A stretch of DNA of 64,000 bases, taken from Rostrohypoxylon terebratum (taxonomy: Eukaryota; Ascomycota; Sordariomycetes; Xylariales; Hypoxylaceae). The translations under genes and the position numbers were made by a program. Below, piece after piece: positions 21,283 to 32,575 of the stretch. The notes under the pieces were generated by a model. The model had not been told where the DNA came from. It did not search any database and worked only from the letters and a program-made list of their open reading frames with translations. The first letter of the stretch is position 1. Each line of letters begins with the position of its first letter. The stretch spans positions 62,001 to 126,000 of the forward strand of contig MU385923.1 in the NCBI GenBank assembly GCA_022497145.1, read 5' to 3'.

Positions 21283-21513
21283 TTAAGGTGCCAAGACCAA
21301 GCGTGCATAATACGGCTCCTCGTCCGGATCCTCGATTTCCGTGACCACTACATGAGACACATGGCCGTATGTGAAGATGGGCGAATAGGTGTATGAGCTG
21401 CTAGCAGGATCTAGTCTGACCCAAGGTTGTTCTATCACAACATAGCGCCCAGGCCTGTGATGGTGTCTATGGTGTCTATGCTTGTTCTTCCGTCTGCTGA
21501 AACGTTGGCCCAT
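21283..21513 (-). CDS. Small hypothetical protein with a basic His-rich N-terminus
   Basis: This is an open frame of 76 residues starting at a true ATG (MGQRFSRRKNKHRHHRHHH). The first 22 residues are Arg/Lys/His-rich and could bind nucleic acid or metal. The rest (YVVIEQPWVRLDP to YYARLVLAP) is aromatic and acidic. No signal peptide or known domain is visible. A biased, non-random composition and a clean ATG favour a gene, but the short length leaves this open. Confidence 0.35.
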   Translation of the reverse strand: MGQRFSRRKNKHRHHRHHHRPGRYVVIEQPWVRLDPASSSYTYSPIFTYGHVSHVVVTEIEDPDEEPYYARLVLAP

Positions 21514-22377
21514 TGTTTTCTTGTTTCTCTTCGGTTCTGGTTGTCTATTATAAATTTAGGAAAGCTGTGGCGTACCAACGACTCTAGTACATGAAAAGAT
21601 CATAGGGTTATTTTTATATCACACTTGGAGGTGGTAAGTCTATTGGGGGATACCCAAAGAAGAATCAAGGTCAATGGATTGGTGAGTTAGAGGATACCAT
21701 TGGGCATTGTATTTCTTGTCTTCATAGAATAACAAGTCAATTGTTCTGTCACATTTGAGACAAAGAACTTTTGCCCTGTGTAACAGATGAATTATTTGTC
21801 TACACGACTTGACTGGGACATTTATCCACTGCCGCGGCTCAGTCTGCTCTTATATGACGTATCGGCCCCCGATATGTTGTAGCCTTTGGCTTGTAGGATG
21901 GATGGATGATAGAATAGATGATTTGTCTTTAGTATTTGCGTCCCAGTGATGGTTTTGTATTAGCAAAATTTTCCGGCCAATGTTTTCTTCATTTGCGTGA
22001 AATCAGTATATAATCAGTGCAAAGCAGAACTTTTATCTTTGGGAAGGTCCTAAATTTGAAACCAGGGTAGAATTGTAACATCAAGGAACTCGTATCGCAA
22101 TCATTAAAATTCAAAAATCGCCGAGTCCAACGTCCCAAGACATGCTTGGAACGTGTAGCTGTATCTAAAGGTAGGAAGCTGTAATTCCAGCCGAGGTAAG
22201 AAACGTGAAAATTGGTATCATGTCCGCGTCGAATCATGGCTCTAAAAGCAGGAAAGCACAAATCCCCAAAACGCCATTTTATCAGGTGCTAACACAAATC
22301 ATCAGTCCCGCAGCCCCATCCAGCAGCCATAAAAATCGACTGTTGAAAATTTCGTCGCTGTTTGGACGTTTCTGCCT
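21514..22377. other. Intergenic, AT-rich
   Basis: Contains no supported gene. It lies between the small hypothetical gene and the 3' end of the 505-residue gene. The minus frame at 21989-22261 (90 codons) shows no known motif. Confidence 0.5.
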
Positions 22378-23895
22378 TCACTCGCTCTCCCAGGGATCCA
22401 ATCCTCCTACGTCGCCATCTCCGTCAATTTCGATCGTAGTGCCAAGAGCTTCCTTCCCCTGTCGGATCATATCTCGTAGCTTGGCATTGAGATCGTTCAT
22501 CTTCCAATCAGTCTCCATTTCCTCTTGGAGTCTTCTAGCCGCCAAGTTCTTCGCCTCGGCATCCAGTCGAGGGCTGTTGTCTCCAAACTCCTGTGCTGAA
22601 TCTCGTCGTCTCATTCTACTCGCTGGAGCTGATGCAGGTGAGATCGTACTATGATTCCTTCGATGGTTACGGCTTGGTTGGGTACTTGGCGTGGGGATTA
22701 GGGAAGGCTTTTGTGAAAGCCGAGCCGGTGACATGGCACAGGGTGTTTGAGGCCGGCTTGGAACCGGAATTCTACTGGGTGTAAATGCCGGAGCGGGGGA
22801 CTGAGCTCGAGGAGAGGCAAAGCTTGCCGGCTCCCAGTTGGTCAAGGACACAGATCCCGCATGACTTATCCTACAAGACGCACGTCTGCCAAAACTCGGG
22901 GTGCTCAGTCGACCCACAGGTCTACCGATACGGCGACGAATAACGGAGGGTAATGCTTGCTGCTGGTGGTTAAAATTGGTCGGCGCTCGAGATGCTCTAC
23001 TTTGCGGCCTTGCATCCTCGGGTTGGTCCTGAACCATGACCCAATTCCTACCCAGCCCTTCATCTCCGGCAGCCCCTTCGTTGATATGGCGTCTTTTTGC
23101 TGCCGGCGGGGGTGTTGATTCCGGTGTCTCTCGCTCGTAATGGAAAGGGGAGTAGTCCGATTGTGGGAAAACACCAGGTGTCCCTGTAGGGTCTAAAGTA
23201 GGAAGCGTAGGGAGGTCGTGTTCGTTGCACCAAACTTGGCCGCTTAGAGTCGACGGTTTTTCGGGTGATGTCTGCATATCAAACCCTTTTCCACCTCCTG
23301 CGTAGAAACCACGGAACACACCGACCGTGCAAAAATCAAATACCTTACCAACGACCCCACCAATCTTATTCAAAGCGAAGGAGCCCCATCCATTCGGTTG
23401 TTGCGGCTGTGACGGCGACGCCTGCGCCAGGGTTGTGTAATTCGTAGGCGACTCAATCTCGGCGTGTGGGCGCTTGGAGGCGAGCCCACGCCTATAATCG
23501 ATATCGGAATAGACGCTATCTTCCATCGTGTCATTGATGTCCGTAGGTGCTACTCCGTTTGGGGATTCCATATGGCCGGCTAGAATATATCGTCTTCCCC
23601 CTTCCCCGACATACCTATTCGTATCGTTTTTCTCGTGCGCGCCATCGTAGTCGGATCTCGCTTCGTTCATAGATGAATATTCTCCGTATCCCCGTCTCTT
23701 TCTCTTCGTGTTCTGGCCTGGTGTCATCGTATCCGAGTAAAGGGTGCCAGTGGATTTTCCCAAATAGACGGAACTAGAAGGAGAGGATGATATAGGAGGT
23801 TGGAACATGCCAGGGTGGACACCAGACATAGGTGTTCCATTAGGAGCTTCAAAGTGGAACGCGCCAGGCATGACGACCTGTGGTCCGAATGACAT
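22378..23895 (-). CDS. Fungal protein of unknown function, mostly disordered
   Basis: This is a single frame of 505 residues from ATG (MSFGPQVVMPGAFHFEAP). Most of it is low-complexity Ser/Pro/Arg-rich sequence with basic patches (TKRKRRGYG, AAKRRHIN, ASRMRRRDS) that could be nuclear signals. One compact hydrophobic block near residues 175-205 (IGGVVGKVFDFCTVGVFRGF, then YAGGGKGF) stands out as ordered, and I believe similar blocks occur in other filamentous ascomycetes. The C-terminal 60 residues form a charged helix (AKNLAARRLQEEMETDW). There are no catalytic motifs. The coding call rests on length and composition; no function is proposed. Confidence 0.8.
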   Translation of the reverse strand: MSFGPQVVMPGAFHFEAPNGTPMSGVHPGMFQPPISSSPSSSVYLGKSTGTLYSDTMTPGQNTKRKRRGYGEYSSMNEARSDYDGAHEKNDTNRYVGEGGRRYILAGHMESPNGVAPTDINDTMEDSVYSDIDYRRGLASKRPHAEIESPTNYTTLAQASPSQPQQPNGWGSFALNKIGGVVGKVFDFCTVGVFRGFYAGGGKGFDMQTSPEKPSTLSGQVWCNEHDLPTLPTLDPTGTPGVFPQSDYSPFHYERETPESTPPPAAKRRHINEGAAGDEGLGRNWVMVQDQPEDARPQSRASRAPTNFNHQQQALPSVIRRRIGRPVGRLSTPSFGRRASCRISHAGSVSLTNWEPASFASPRAQSPAPAFTPSRIPVPSRPQTPCAMSPARLSQKPSLIPTPSTQPSRNHRRNHSTISPASAPASRMRRRDSAQEFGDNSPRLDAEAKNLAARRLQEEMETDWKMNDLNAKLRDMIRQGKEALGTTIEIDGDGDVGGLDPWESE

Positions 23896-25509
23896 TTTTG
23901 GTGTACGCGGAGTTCGAAGTAAAGGCGGTGAAGAACTATTAGGAATAGACCGATCGTTCCTACACTCAGGACGAACTGTATGTAATTAATAACTAAGGAG
24001 AAAAAGATATGCGCAATTCGGTGAGACCTCTATTGTGTAGAAGGTAACGAGCGCTTATGGTTTGATAAGAGGAATGACGATTAGTCTGTTATCATAGCAT
24101 CCATGGGTGATGTAGGACCTAGGTAGCACTGATGATGACAAAGCGTCAGCCGCCAATGGAGCTTAAGATGAGAATCGATAAACGGCTATAATGATTGGTG
24201 ATCCTTTTCGCTATCATTCGTCGTGTTATGCTGCTGTCGCGTAGGTGTTCTAATTTGAGGTTTGAGCGTAACGCAAACAGCGTGGTTGTCGCTGGTGGAA
24301 ATTGTCTTAGGAGGTTGGAGGACAAATAGAAAATAGAAAATAATTAGTAGTAGGGAGGGCGGGATGAAAATTTAGGACTCGTGATCAGAAGCCTCTTTTG
24401 AGTTCGAATAGTCTCGGGACAGACCCTGCTAGTAGTAGTGGTCTGTAAGGTTGTGTGACAACCTGTGAGGGATGGAGTTGCCAATCGGGGAATCTATTTA
24501 GCTGTCGGGTAAGCTGTAGCTGTTGGTTTGGTGGCTCTTCCCCTAAAGTTCCCTTCCCTCTTGTCTCACTTGTGAGCCCGCGCCTGCCTAGGAAGTGAGG
24601 TACCAGGTAGGGTTGGTAAGTTAATTCTTGATAGAAACTTTGCCCGAGACTCTGTGCGATCAAAATGCAATTTTGTGTCCGGATTGCCGAGATGCGATGA
24701 TAGACTTCTACTTGTCTAGCAGGAATCCGCTGGTCCGTATGACGAATAGTATTCGGTATGAACGTGGCAGCGTGATAGCTAATAAAATGCCGAAATACCT
24801 GCACTAAACCAGTTGAATTGACGATATACAAGATTGTAAATGACTATTATAGTATAAGTGATTGAAATCTAAAATTCTTGAAAACTTGGACTTGGAATCT
24901 TGATGGTCTAAGACACTCGGACCCTGGATGTTGACAGATGGGGATAGGGATAGGACAAACGATAAACTTTGACTTCTGGAAGCTTTTGATCCTTGACTTG
25001 TTCGTTGCCCGGTCAGAACGGATTGTGGATGATTTAGAAGCTTTACTATGTAAAGTCAACAGTGAAGCCGTTCCAGGTTGCTACCAACTGAGCTTAGTGT
25101 AGGCTGTGTAAATGGTTTAGGTTCATTAGCGGACCAGGGCCCCGGTCCCAGTGTGGTGGGGCCAGCGCGGGGCACTAAACAAAATATGGATACCCATCTG
25201 ATCATGATCAATGCCGTCCGCATTGTAATAACCTTCAATCATACATTGGAAATCGATTTGTTTCTTATTGAAGATGAATCAATTCAAGGATCATAACCAT
25301 AAGTTTCATTCCCCTCTTATCTATCTGATGTATGTCGACCATTCCGAAGTTCCATAGCCCCCTAACCGCCTTTCTAGCCATTCATTGTAATCCTCCTCTA
25401 TGTCCGACGCGAAGCGTAAAGGAAATCGAGCAAAAATTGCGGTGTTGATGCAGAGCCGGTGATATGCTTTGCATATCATTTTACCAGACCCCTTTTCAGG
25501 ACAGGTACT
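23896..25509. other. Intergenic, 1.6 kb
   Basis: No gene is supported. The 148-codon minus frame at 24385-24831 has no recognisable motif and no ATG-flanking features. A copy of the ACCTAGGT word lies at 24117-24125. Confidence 0.45.
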
Positions 25510-26424
25510 TTATTTAGAGTAATAGGCATCTTGTCCCTTAGACGTGGCCTCCTTCACACCGCCATTCACCCCGGCTTCGCCGTGAACGTGCACTTCCGTA
25601 CCCCAGAACTCGTCGCGCTCCTTGAGGATGTCCTTCGCCCACTCTTGCGTCTCCGGCAGCACCACCTTGGTTGCCACATATGCGAACTCGCCGAGGTCGA
25701 GCCGCTTGTCTGCTCGCTTCTCGTACTCCACCATTTGCAGCAATAATTCCATCTTGTCTATATCGTGAACAAACAGACTGTCTATCGTCTTGGAGTCTTC
25801 GTACTCCTGCCAGATCGCGCGGATTTCCTGCCCCGCAAGACCTCCGTAGACCTTACCAAGAAGGTTCTTGGAAATGTAATCCATCGTCTCGGCCTCGCGA
25901 CGGCTCTTCTCCGGCTTCGGGACGCCGTCTACGGGTGTAATATCTCCTACGATAGACTCGGCCATATCGTGAATCAAACACATTTTCATGCACTTATTAA
26001 GATCGACTTTCGGCGCAAGCGATGGGGGGCACAGGAGCGTCATTAAAGACATGCGATACATGTGGTCAGCGATCGATTCGCCCCTATTCCGATTGTAAGT
26101 TTTTGCCATGCTCTTAGTCTTCAGTATGAACAACTTTACCTATTGATACCGAATCGCCGCCATCCCTCTCGCTTGCCTGTCTTCAATCGTTCGAGAATGT
26201 GGAAAAAAGGAACCGGTGAACCAGACTCCTCGACTGGCGCCTTAGGATGAATTGTAGCCGTCACCTTCTCAACCGACCAGGGTTCCGAGATCTTTGGGCT
26301 GATCACAACTCCAGGGTCTACGTAGGTAGTTCGTTTAGTAAATTGAGCTTGCCAAGTAGGTATTATGTAAAGGTTCACACTCACCAAGACTCTCCTTGAG
26401 ACCAGCTCCAGCGCTAGAAGACAT
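25510..26424 (-). CDS. HD-domain 5'-deoxynucleotidase (HDDC2/YGK1-like)
   Basis: There are three exons, 26424-26385, 26317-26140 and 26083-25510, with introns of 67 and 56 nt, giving 263 residues. The N-terminus MSSSAGAGLKESLDPG leads into the family block FFHILERLKTGKREGWRRFG, which the second splice joins to INRGESIADHMYRMS. Metal ligands of the HD fold are visible: His in ADHMYRM, His-Asp in LIHDMAES, and Asp in VHDIDKMELLLQ. Relatives (human HDDC2, yeast Ygk1 and Ybr242w, bacterial YfbR) dephosphorylate deoxynucleoside monophosphates in the cytosol with divalent metals. The length fits the family with a fungal N-terminal extension. The C-terminal 25 residues are variable and Gly-rich. Confidence 0.92.
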
Positions 26425-27444
26425 TTCGCTGCCGTCTACCAACAAGTGATCTCGAACGTTGGCGTTGTAACGATTGCGACTTACCACAGTGGTGAACCTG
26501 CGATGAAGGCGGGGCAGTGGACGAACAAACATATGACAGGATACCAAACAGATGCGATTTGCTTTCGGAAATTATTACCTGCTAGACTTAACAGCTTCCT
26601 CCAGTACGAGCCAACCTTAGAATGAGTAGAAAGATTGTCGGGACTCAAAAGGCGGCCTATGTGAATTATATCAGAGAGCAATTGACCCAGGAGGTGAAGA
26701 ACAGAAGCGACGAATAGAAAAAGCAACATTAGAAGCACCTAAGCCTTCTATGGCACCTTGCAGAAGAGAATGCGCCTCCAGGGCTAACGCAGGTAGCCCC
26801 ACGTGGCTGATATTGCCCATGGGTTAGATATCCGAGCTTATCCGAGCTTATCCATTGGTTACCGGCATTGTTACTGAAGATCTCAAGACCAAAAGATCGG
26901 CTTTTGGCGACGCCCCTGAGCCCAAAGTGGGGTTCCGGCACTCAGAAGGTTAAGTTTTAACTCCTTCAACGCTGTAACATGCCGTTCGTTACGTCGACTG
27001 ATGACGGCATATCACGATAAAAGACGTTTTTATGCATACCACAGACGGCAGCTTACATGTACAGCGTCTGTTGGTTGCTACCGTCTTCTGTTACACAGCA
27101 TAAGCCACGTCAGGGGGGCAAGCGGGAAGCAGTAGCAGCCAATTTTCTAGTATTAAGATCACGGGGCTTTATTGCTCGCTAAATAGTAGAGAGACTTTCG
27201 CTAAAGAGACTTCCCGGAGTAAGTTTATGGGGAAGGGTCAAGCCAGTTGTTATTTTTGTTACTTGTTATGATCTTTTATTCTTAACATTCTGACTTTTCC
27301 CACGATAGGTATATAGATCAACCATATCTCCATTATAGTATTATGGGTATCACTTTGCCTAAGACCCTAAGTTATCAATCACAACCATTAATTACCACTA
27401 CCCCCATGTCCGCAGCCTGCGCCTATTACAGTATGTCCATAAGG
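26425..27444. other. Intergenic, 1.0 kb
   Basis: No gene is supported. The hydrophobic 85-codon minus frame at 26481-26738 overlaps the promoter of the deoxynucleotidase gene and is probably chance. A short tandem TATCCGAGCT duplication lies at 26828-26847. Confidence 0.45.
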
Positions 27445-28191
27445 TTAGCAATGATGATCTTGATACAATGAATTATCCGCCGCCAAATCTCCAACGAGGA
27501 AAGTTCCCAGGAAAAGACCTCCTAGAACTGCTAAAAAGTAACCGATATTCATCGTCATAACTGCGAGCATTCTATTTTCCAATTAGCAACAAAAGCACCG
27601 TGGAGCTTGAGAGTAACGCCTCAGGCTTTAGCATTGAACAGGAACATACAACAAATATCCTACAATTGCTAGAGAGAGCTCAAAAGACGCTCTGCCCAGA
27701 CTGGTACTGAACCTCCGAGCGGCCCAACGCTTTCTTATATCACCATATGCGCGCATCAGCGGTGATTGAGTCGGCATTTCTTCCTTGTGAAAACCAGCCT
27801 CTTCGTCGGGTACGAGTTCCCCCCCAGGTCCGACGGCCGTGTTCCATATTGACTTCTCGAAAATCGGCTTCAACGCTAGCATGAAGCGCATGACAACCGC
27901 AAGAACTATCAGGAAAATACAAGTCCCGGCATACTCGGCCGACGTGGTAGGCGTCCATGCCTTGAAAAAGAGCGATGTCGTGGACGACACGAAGAAAGTC
28001 ATCGACATCGGAGACATCTGGGAATCGTCCATCTCGCCCATACTCATGTCATTCGGCGTCCCTGACATATCCATTGCTGTCGCCATCTCATTCGCTGCTG
28101 GAGAGACGATCGGGATGATCCACCTCGCAATCGTCTTCCGTAGCCGCTGAGTAATAGCGGTGTGGTCCAAGACGTCACCTATCGGAGCCAT
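27445..28191 (-). CDS. CTR-family copper transporter
   Basis: There are two exons, 28191-27650 and 27571-27445, with a 78-nt intron (donor GTATGT), giving 222 residues. The splice restores GYLLMLAVMTMNIGYFLAVL, the diagnostic second and third membrane segments: the M-x3-M motif (MLAVM) of the copper pore, then G-x3-G packing (GGLFLG). The N-terminus carries Met motifs (MDMSG, MSMGEM, MSPMSM) that gather Cu(I). TM1 lies at about residues 90-110 and is followed by a cytosolic loop of about 70 residues. The C-terminus ends in HHC, a Cu-handling tail like those of Ctr1 proteins. CTR trimers import Cu(I), or release it from the vacuole in the Ctr2 branch. The divergent reductase gene nearby would supply the reduced ion. 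Confidence 0.92.
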
Positions 28192-30108
28192 CAAAACGGG
28201 TGACTGGTTCAACTTAAATCTTCAGCGAATGTTTGTTAGCAGTCCCGGAAATCGGGGCCCGCGTCTTAGGAATCAACGGGTCTCTTCGTTGTCGAGCAAG
28301 TTTGCGCAAATTAAAAGCCTCCGCCCACACGGACAGACAGAATAGAAAGCTTATTTGTTTCACATTATAAGGTTAGTAAGTCTGTTTCGCCGCTTTTCCT
28401 CGCTTAGTTGTTCGCTTACGGTGTGACAGGTTCGTGAGATAAATTAAGCTTAAATTGCTTCGTTGCGCGCACGTTGAAGCTTAGAGTGACTGATCCTCGT
28501 TGCTTATCTGATGGGCATCTAACTCGGCTAACTCGGCTAACTCGACTACACAAACTATTGGTGAACAACTACTATACGGTGTAGGATACACATAGCCTAA
28601 CTGAGAGGCGACCTGTCAAGTCTTGATCTAGCGCGTTCTCTCGATACATGGGGTACAATTCTAGACCCGAGGTCATGTCTAATTATAGGCGAATATTCAC
28701 CCACGATCATTTGTGTTTGTGTCCTTATTCCAAGGTCGGGGTTGTACGGCAAGCACATAGGTTCACCAATCTGTTCTCTTCTCCCAAATATCCTCGTTAA
28801 TCCCTTCTCCGTAGGGTTCATAGGGCTAGGTTGATTATCGCTTCAATGAGCACAAAGTGTGCCAAAGTCATCAAGTTTCGCATCGAGTCTACCACTAGGT
28901 TAATATATCCGTGTTTATATGAATTCCTTCATAGACATTTCTTTAATTACCTGATAATAACGACCCATGGTCGAATGGAAATGCCGAGACTCCTCGCAAA
29001 TATATTGATCTCATCCAGGGACCCCTTGTAACATGATTGTGTATACTCATTTCTTTAAATCATGTTTGGATCTCCGAGGATGATGCTCCGAGGGCTTCCG
29101 AAGACCTCCTGGAATACTCAGCGTCTCGAATGACCATTCGGTCCAAAGTTCCAATCTACTCCGGGTAAGTCGACTTCTACCAAGGAATACATTCGAGGTC
29201 CGTTGGCTTCGTCGGGCTTCGTGCGTCAAAATAAATTGTTACTGGACTTCAAAGTGCCTGTCTACCTAAGCGATTGCGTCTGAACAAACCGATCTTGATC
29301 AACTCCAAACTCCAAAGCTCAAGCTATCTCACGCGGCGATTGCATTTAGGTACCTACTCGGAAATGCTATGCTCTCTATACCACGTCTTTTTTCGAAAAC
29401 ACAGAATCCACATATTAGTACATATTTGCCCCCATTGATAATGCGCACGACGTCTAACGTTCCGTCTCATGGGGTGCTCAGGTCTACCATGTCCCTTGTG
29501 TTCCCAGGTCGATGAGCACAAATGGGCGCGTTTGCTTCCTAAAGGCAACTCACGTAGCACTGTGTGTGGCGACATAGTCGTTGTTGAACTATTGAACAAT
29601 AGCTTGTGATAGGATGGGTTTATACACCTACTGGGTACGTACTAGAGTATCCATCGATTCGGGAGAGTTTCTTTGATGGACCTTCCGTATCAATATTCGA
29701 GTAACTGCCCCGGTCTAGATGCTAAAGATCCGGAGCGGTATAGCTCCTTCTCCACCGGACCCAGCCCGGTCCGTAGTAACCAATTATATATACCTACCTA
29801 TATATGTATTACGTATGGACCAAGGCAAACAAGACAGTATCTTCAACCACAAAACATAGAATTCTCTGTTATACATGGCAAAATAATGCGGTATCATACA
29901 AATATGCTACTTTCCGCTCTTAGCCCCTCACCACACAACCTCATGTTTCTAGTTCTAGCCTTAAATCCCATCCCCTTACTCCTACAGCAGAATGGATAGT
30001 TGGTATATTGTTTCATATTAAAATCCCTTCATGATATACATCCCAGAGACCACAGTCATGATCTAGGTACTATCACGTCAATGCCCTCTTCACTTCTAAG
30101 ATTCCAAC
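28192..30108. other. Divergent intergenic region between copper transporter and metalloreductase
   Basis: These 1.9 kb contain no supported gene. Several short frames (28597-28821, 29354-29599, 29673-29999) lack motifs. A Mac1-type palindrome near the transporter is listed separately. Confidence 0.5.
28301..28310. promoter_or_regulatory. Mac1-type copper-response palindrome TTTGCGCAAA
   Basis: The site reads TTTGCGCA on both strands, matching the yeast Mac1 consensus TTTGC(T/G)C(A/G), and lies 110 bp upstream of the copper transporter start. In yeast such sites switch on CTR1 and FRE1 under copper starvation. It is the only match I noticed in the divergent region. Confidence 0.5.
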
Positions 30109-32275
30109 ATGAGGATTACTATTAGCATCATTGGTGCTACCCCCTTGGTGGCGGCCATGGCCACAGCCGGATATCGAGGTTATGGATTCATCGGCCATGG
30201 CATAACTATGTACGACCCGACTTGCGCCTACGCATGTTGCGATGTCATTAGCGGTTATCAACTCAGTTGCTCCGTAGTTGAAGATGAGGCTGCTATGGGT
30301 GGCATGAGCGGTATGTCAGGGCCCATGATCATGACACCACCTAGTTGCCACGCAACCGACGACAACTTCCTCCACAGCATGGCCTACTGTATCAGCACCC
30401 ATTGCCACGATGTCTCTCTGACTCGACTTGAACACTACTGGGAGTATTTCTTGGTGGGACGCTCCCCGAAGCAACCTACCCCGAAGGAACCATACAGTAT
30501 TGCGCTTCTCCATGCTGATCCGCCTCCCAAGACGATTGTCGACTCTCAAGCATTGCTCAATACTACTACTTTGGTTGACGAGGAGCTATATCTGGGAGCT
30601 TACAATTCCCTCTTGTTGTGTGAGGAAACCGATACCAGCCAAACCAACTTCGGGTATTTTTGCCCCTATTTTGCGTGCTCCTTTCTACTGTCTCACTAAC
30701 CTCGAATATAGACTGGCTATACTAATCACTGGCGCTGCCATACCAGTAGCATGCTCTTTGCTACGTTTTATACCATTTCCTCAAACTCTGACAAGTCGGT
30801 TCAACGCTTACTTCATCGAACCCCCTTTATTTGGACGAAGACACCGTACCCCACTCCGCAATCTTGCCATCATGCCTACCCGCGGTCAGGCAATGTTGAT
30901 AGCATATTCCTTCATGATAAACATCATATTTTCAAGCGTTGGATATCCGCTAGCAATGCCGAACATGTGGTATCCGACCAAACACGACGAGTTAATGAGT
31001 TATGTCCGAAACCGCCAGGGAGTTCTAAGTTTTGCCAACATCCCACTGCTCGTTCTTTACTCAGGTCGAAACAACGTCCTCCTAAAAATTACTAATTGGC
31101 AGCACTCGACGTTTCTCTTACTCCACCGCTGGATCGCGATAATCTGCACGATCGAGGCCTCAATTCATTCGGCGATGTACCTACACAAGTACCTTGTGAA
31201 GGGTTCCTACTATTCGGAAAGTGCACTGCCATATTGGATATGGGGAGTCGTTGCCACTCTGTCTTTCACCATCATACTCCCCGCCAGCGTACTGCCACTA
31301 CGACAGAAAGCATACAATCTTTTCTTAAGCTCTCACTTCGCGCTCGCGTTTATTGCTTTGATCGCTTGCTATTACCATATCTACAAGCGCTTCGGAAATC
31401 AGTGGGGCTATGAGACGTGGATATACATCGGCTTCGCCTTCTGGGCTTTTGATCGACTGGTACGCTTCGTTCGATTGGCACGGAATGGTATTCGGAGGGC
31501 CGATATCACCGTGGTAGACGAAAATAACATCCGCGTTGACGTTCCCGGGGTTTCGGCGCAGGGACATGTGTATCTTTACTTCCCGACATTGAGTTGGCGG
31601 GTATGGGAGAACCACCCCTTTTCCGTCATGGGTGCTCTGATAGCGCAAGAGCCCGAAAAGACACCAAGCGTAACAACCTCGGAGGAAGTTCCGAAATTGC
31701 CAGTGATCGATGTTGAGAAGATAGAAGAAGAGCCTGCGTCCCCTATTGAAAGCTCCATCTCCTCACAGTCAACAACGAAACCCTTGTTCAAGACTGGTCT
31801 GACTTTCTTCATCGCCACGAGTGGAAATGGTATTCGCTCCATTCTTCATGGCAAAACGAGACTTCCAGTTCTCGTCGAGTCCTCATACGCTGGCTCTTCG
31901 CTAGATGAACTTTGCACAGTTCCCAATTGTATAGTCATCGCTGGCGGCGTGGGCATCACGGCCTTGGCATCTCTTCTTCGCACTCGCGGTTCTGCTGTAC
32001 GTTTATTCTGGGGTTCGCGAAGTCAAGCCCTAGTGGACGCTGTAAGATCAGCTCTTAGCCCGGGCGTCTTAGAACCAAGCATCATAGGTGAGATCTCGGT
32101 CGGAAAACGATTAGATCTGCGTTCGATTCTTGAGCGCGAAGTTCTCGAGGGCAGCGAAACAGCAGTGGTCGTCTGCGGGCCTATGGGCATGGCGGATGAG
32201 GTGCGAGCGATCGTATGCGAGCTCGGTCAGAAAGGTAGGGTTGTTAAGTTAGTAGATGAGGCGTTCAGTTGGTGA
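30109..32275 (+). CDS. Ferric/cupric reductase (FRE family)
   Basis: There are two exons, 30109-30653 and 30712-32275, with a 58-nt intron, giving 702 residues. A probable signal peptide is followed by a Cys-rich luminal region (CAYACCDVISGYQLSC). The transmembrane core carries two bis-histidine pairs with 13-residue spacing: H..H in HRWIAIICTIEASIH and in HFALAFIALIACYYH, which hold two hemes b. The cytosolic half has the FAD site HPFSV, the NAD(P)H motif GGVGIT and the C-terminal CGPMGMADEVR. The enzyme moves electrons from NADPH across the plasma membrane to reduce extracellular Fe(III) or Cu(II). The adjacent CTR transporter suggests a copper or joint role. No lesion was seen. Confidence 0.93.
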
Positions 32276-32575
32276 GAAAATAGGATGTTAGAGGGATATT
32301 AGGGGGTATGAAACAGGTGGCGTTGAGGGGGTTGGCGTTAATAAAGCCCTATTTCAGGGCAGCCATTTACTATTTTAGATGCCATATATTTCGCGAATTC
32401 TATTCGGTTTGTTCTATTTACACTTGATATCTACATACTATGCTACATAAAACCGCTCGATACAATGCGTAGAGTGCCCTCAAGTGGAAAATACGGTTTG
32501 CGTATGATGGATTTATACATCTTAGCTACTATTTAGCACCACGCATCGGCTACCCAGGACCCAGGTGTCTACCAC
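32276..32575. other. Convergent intergenic spacer
   Basis: Exactly 300 bp between the 3' ends of the reductase and the TLDc-like gene. AT-rich, nothing else seen. Confidence 0.5.

Noticed and set aside
24385..24831. 148-codon minus-strand frame
   Set aside because: No domain, no consistent composition and no promoter or splice context; length is within chance for this AT content.
26481..26738. 85-codon hydrophobic minus-strand frame resembling a membrane peptide
   Set aside because: It starts from a T/A-rich tract in the promoter of the deoxynucleotidase gene and has no conserved features.
30428..30711. Upstream extension of the reductase exon 2 frame
   Set aside because: This stretch overlaps exon 1 in another frame; the splice 30653/30712 joins the two coherent parts, so the extension is not coding.
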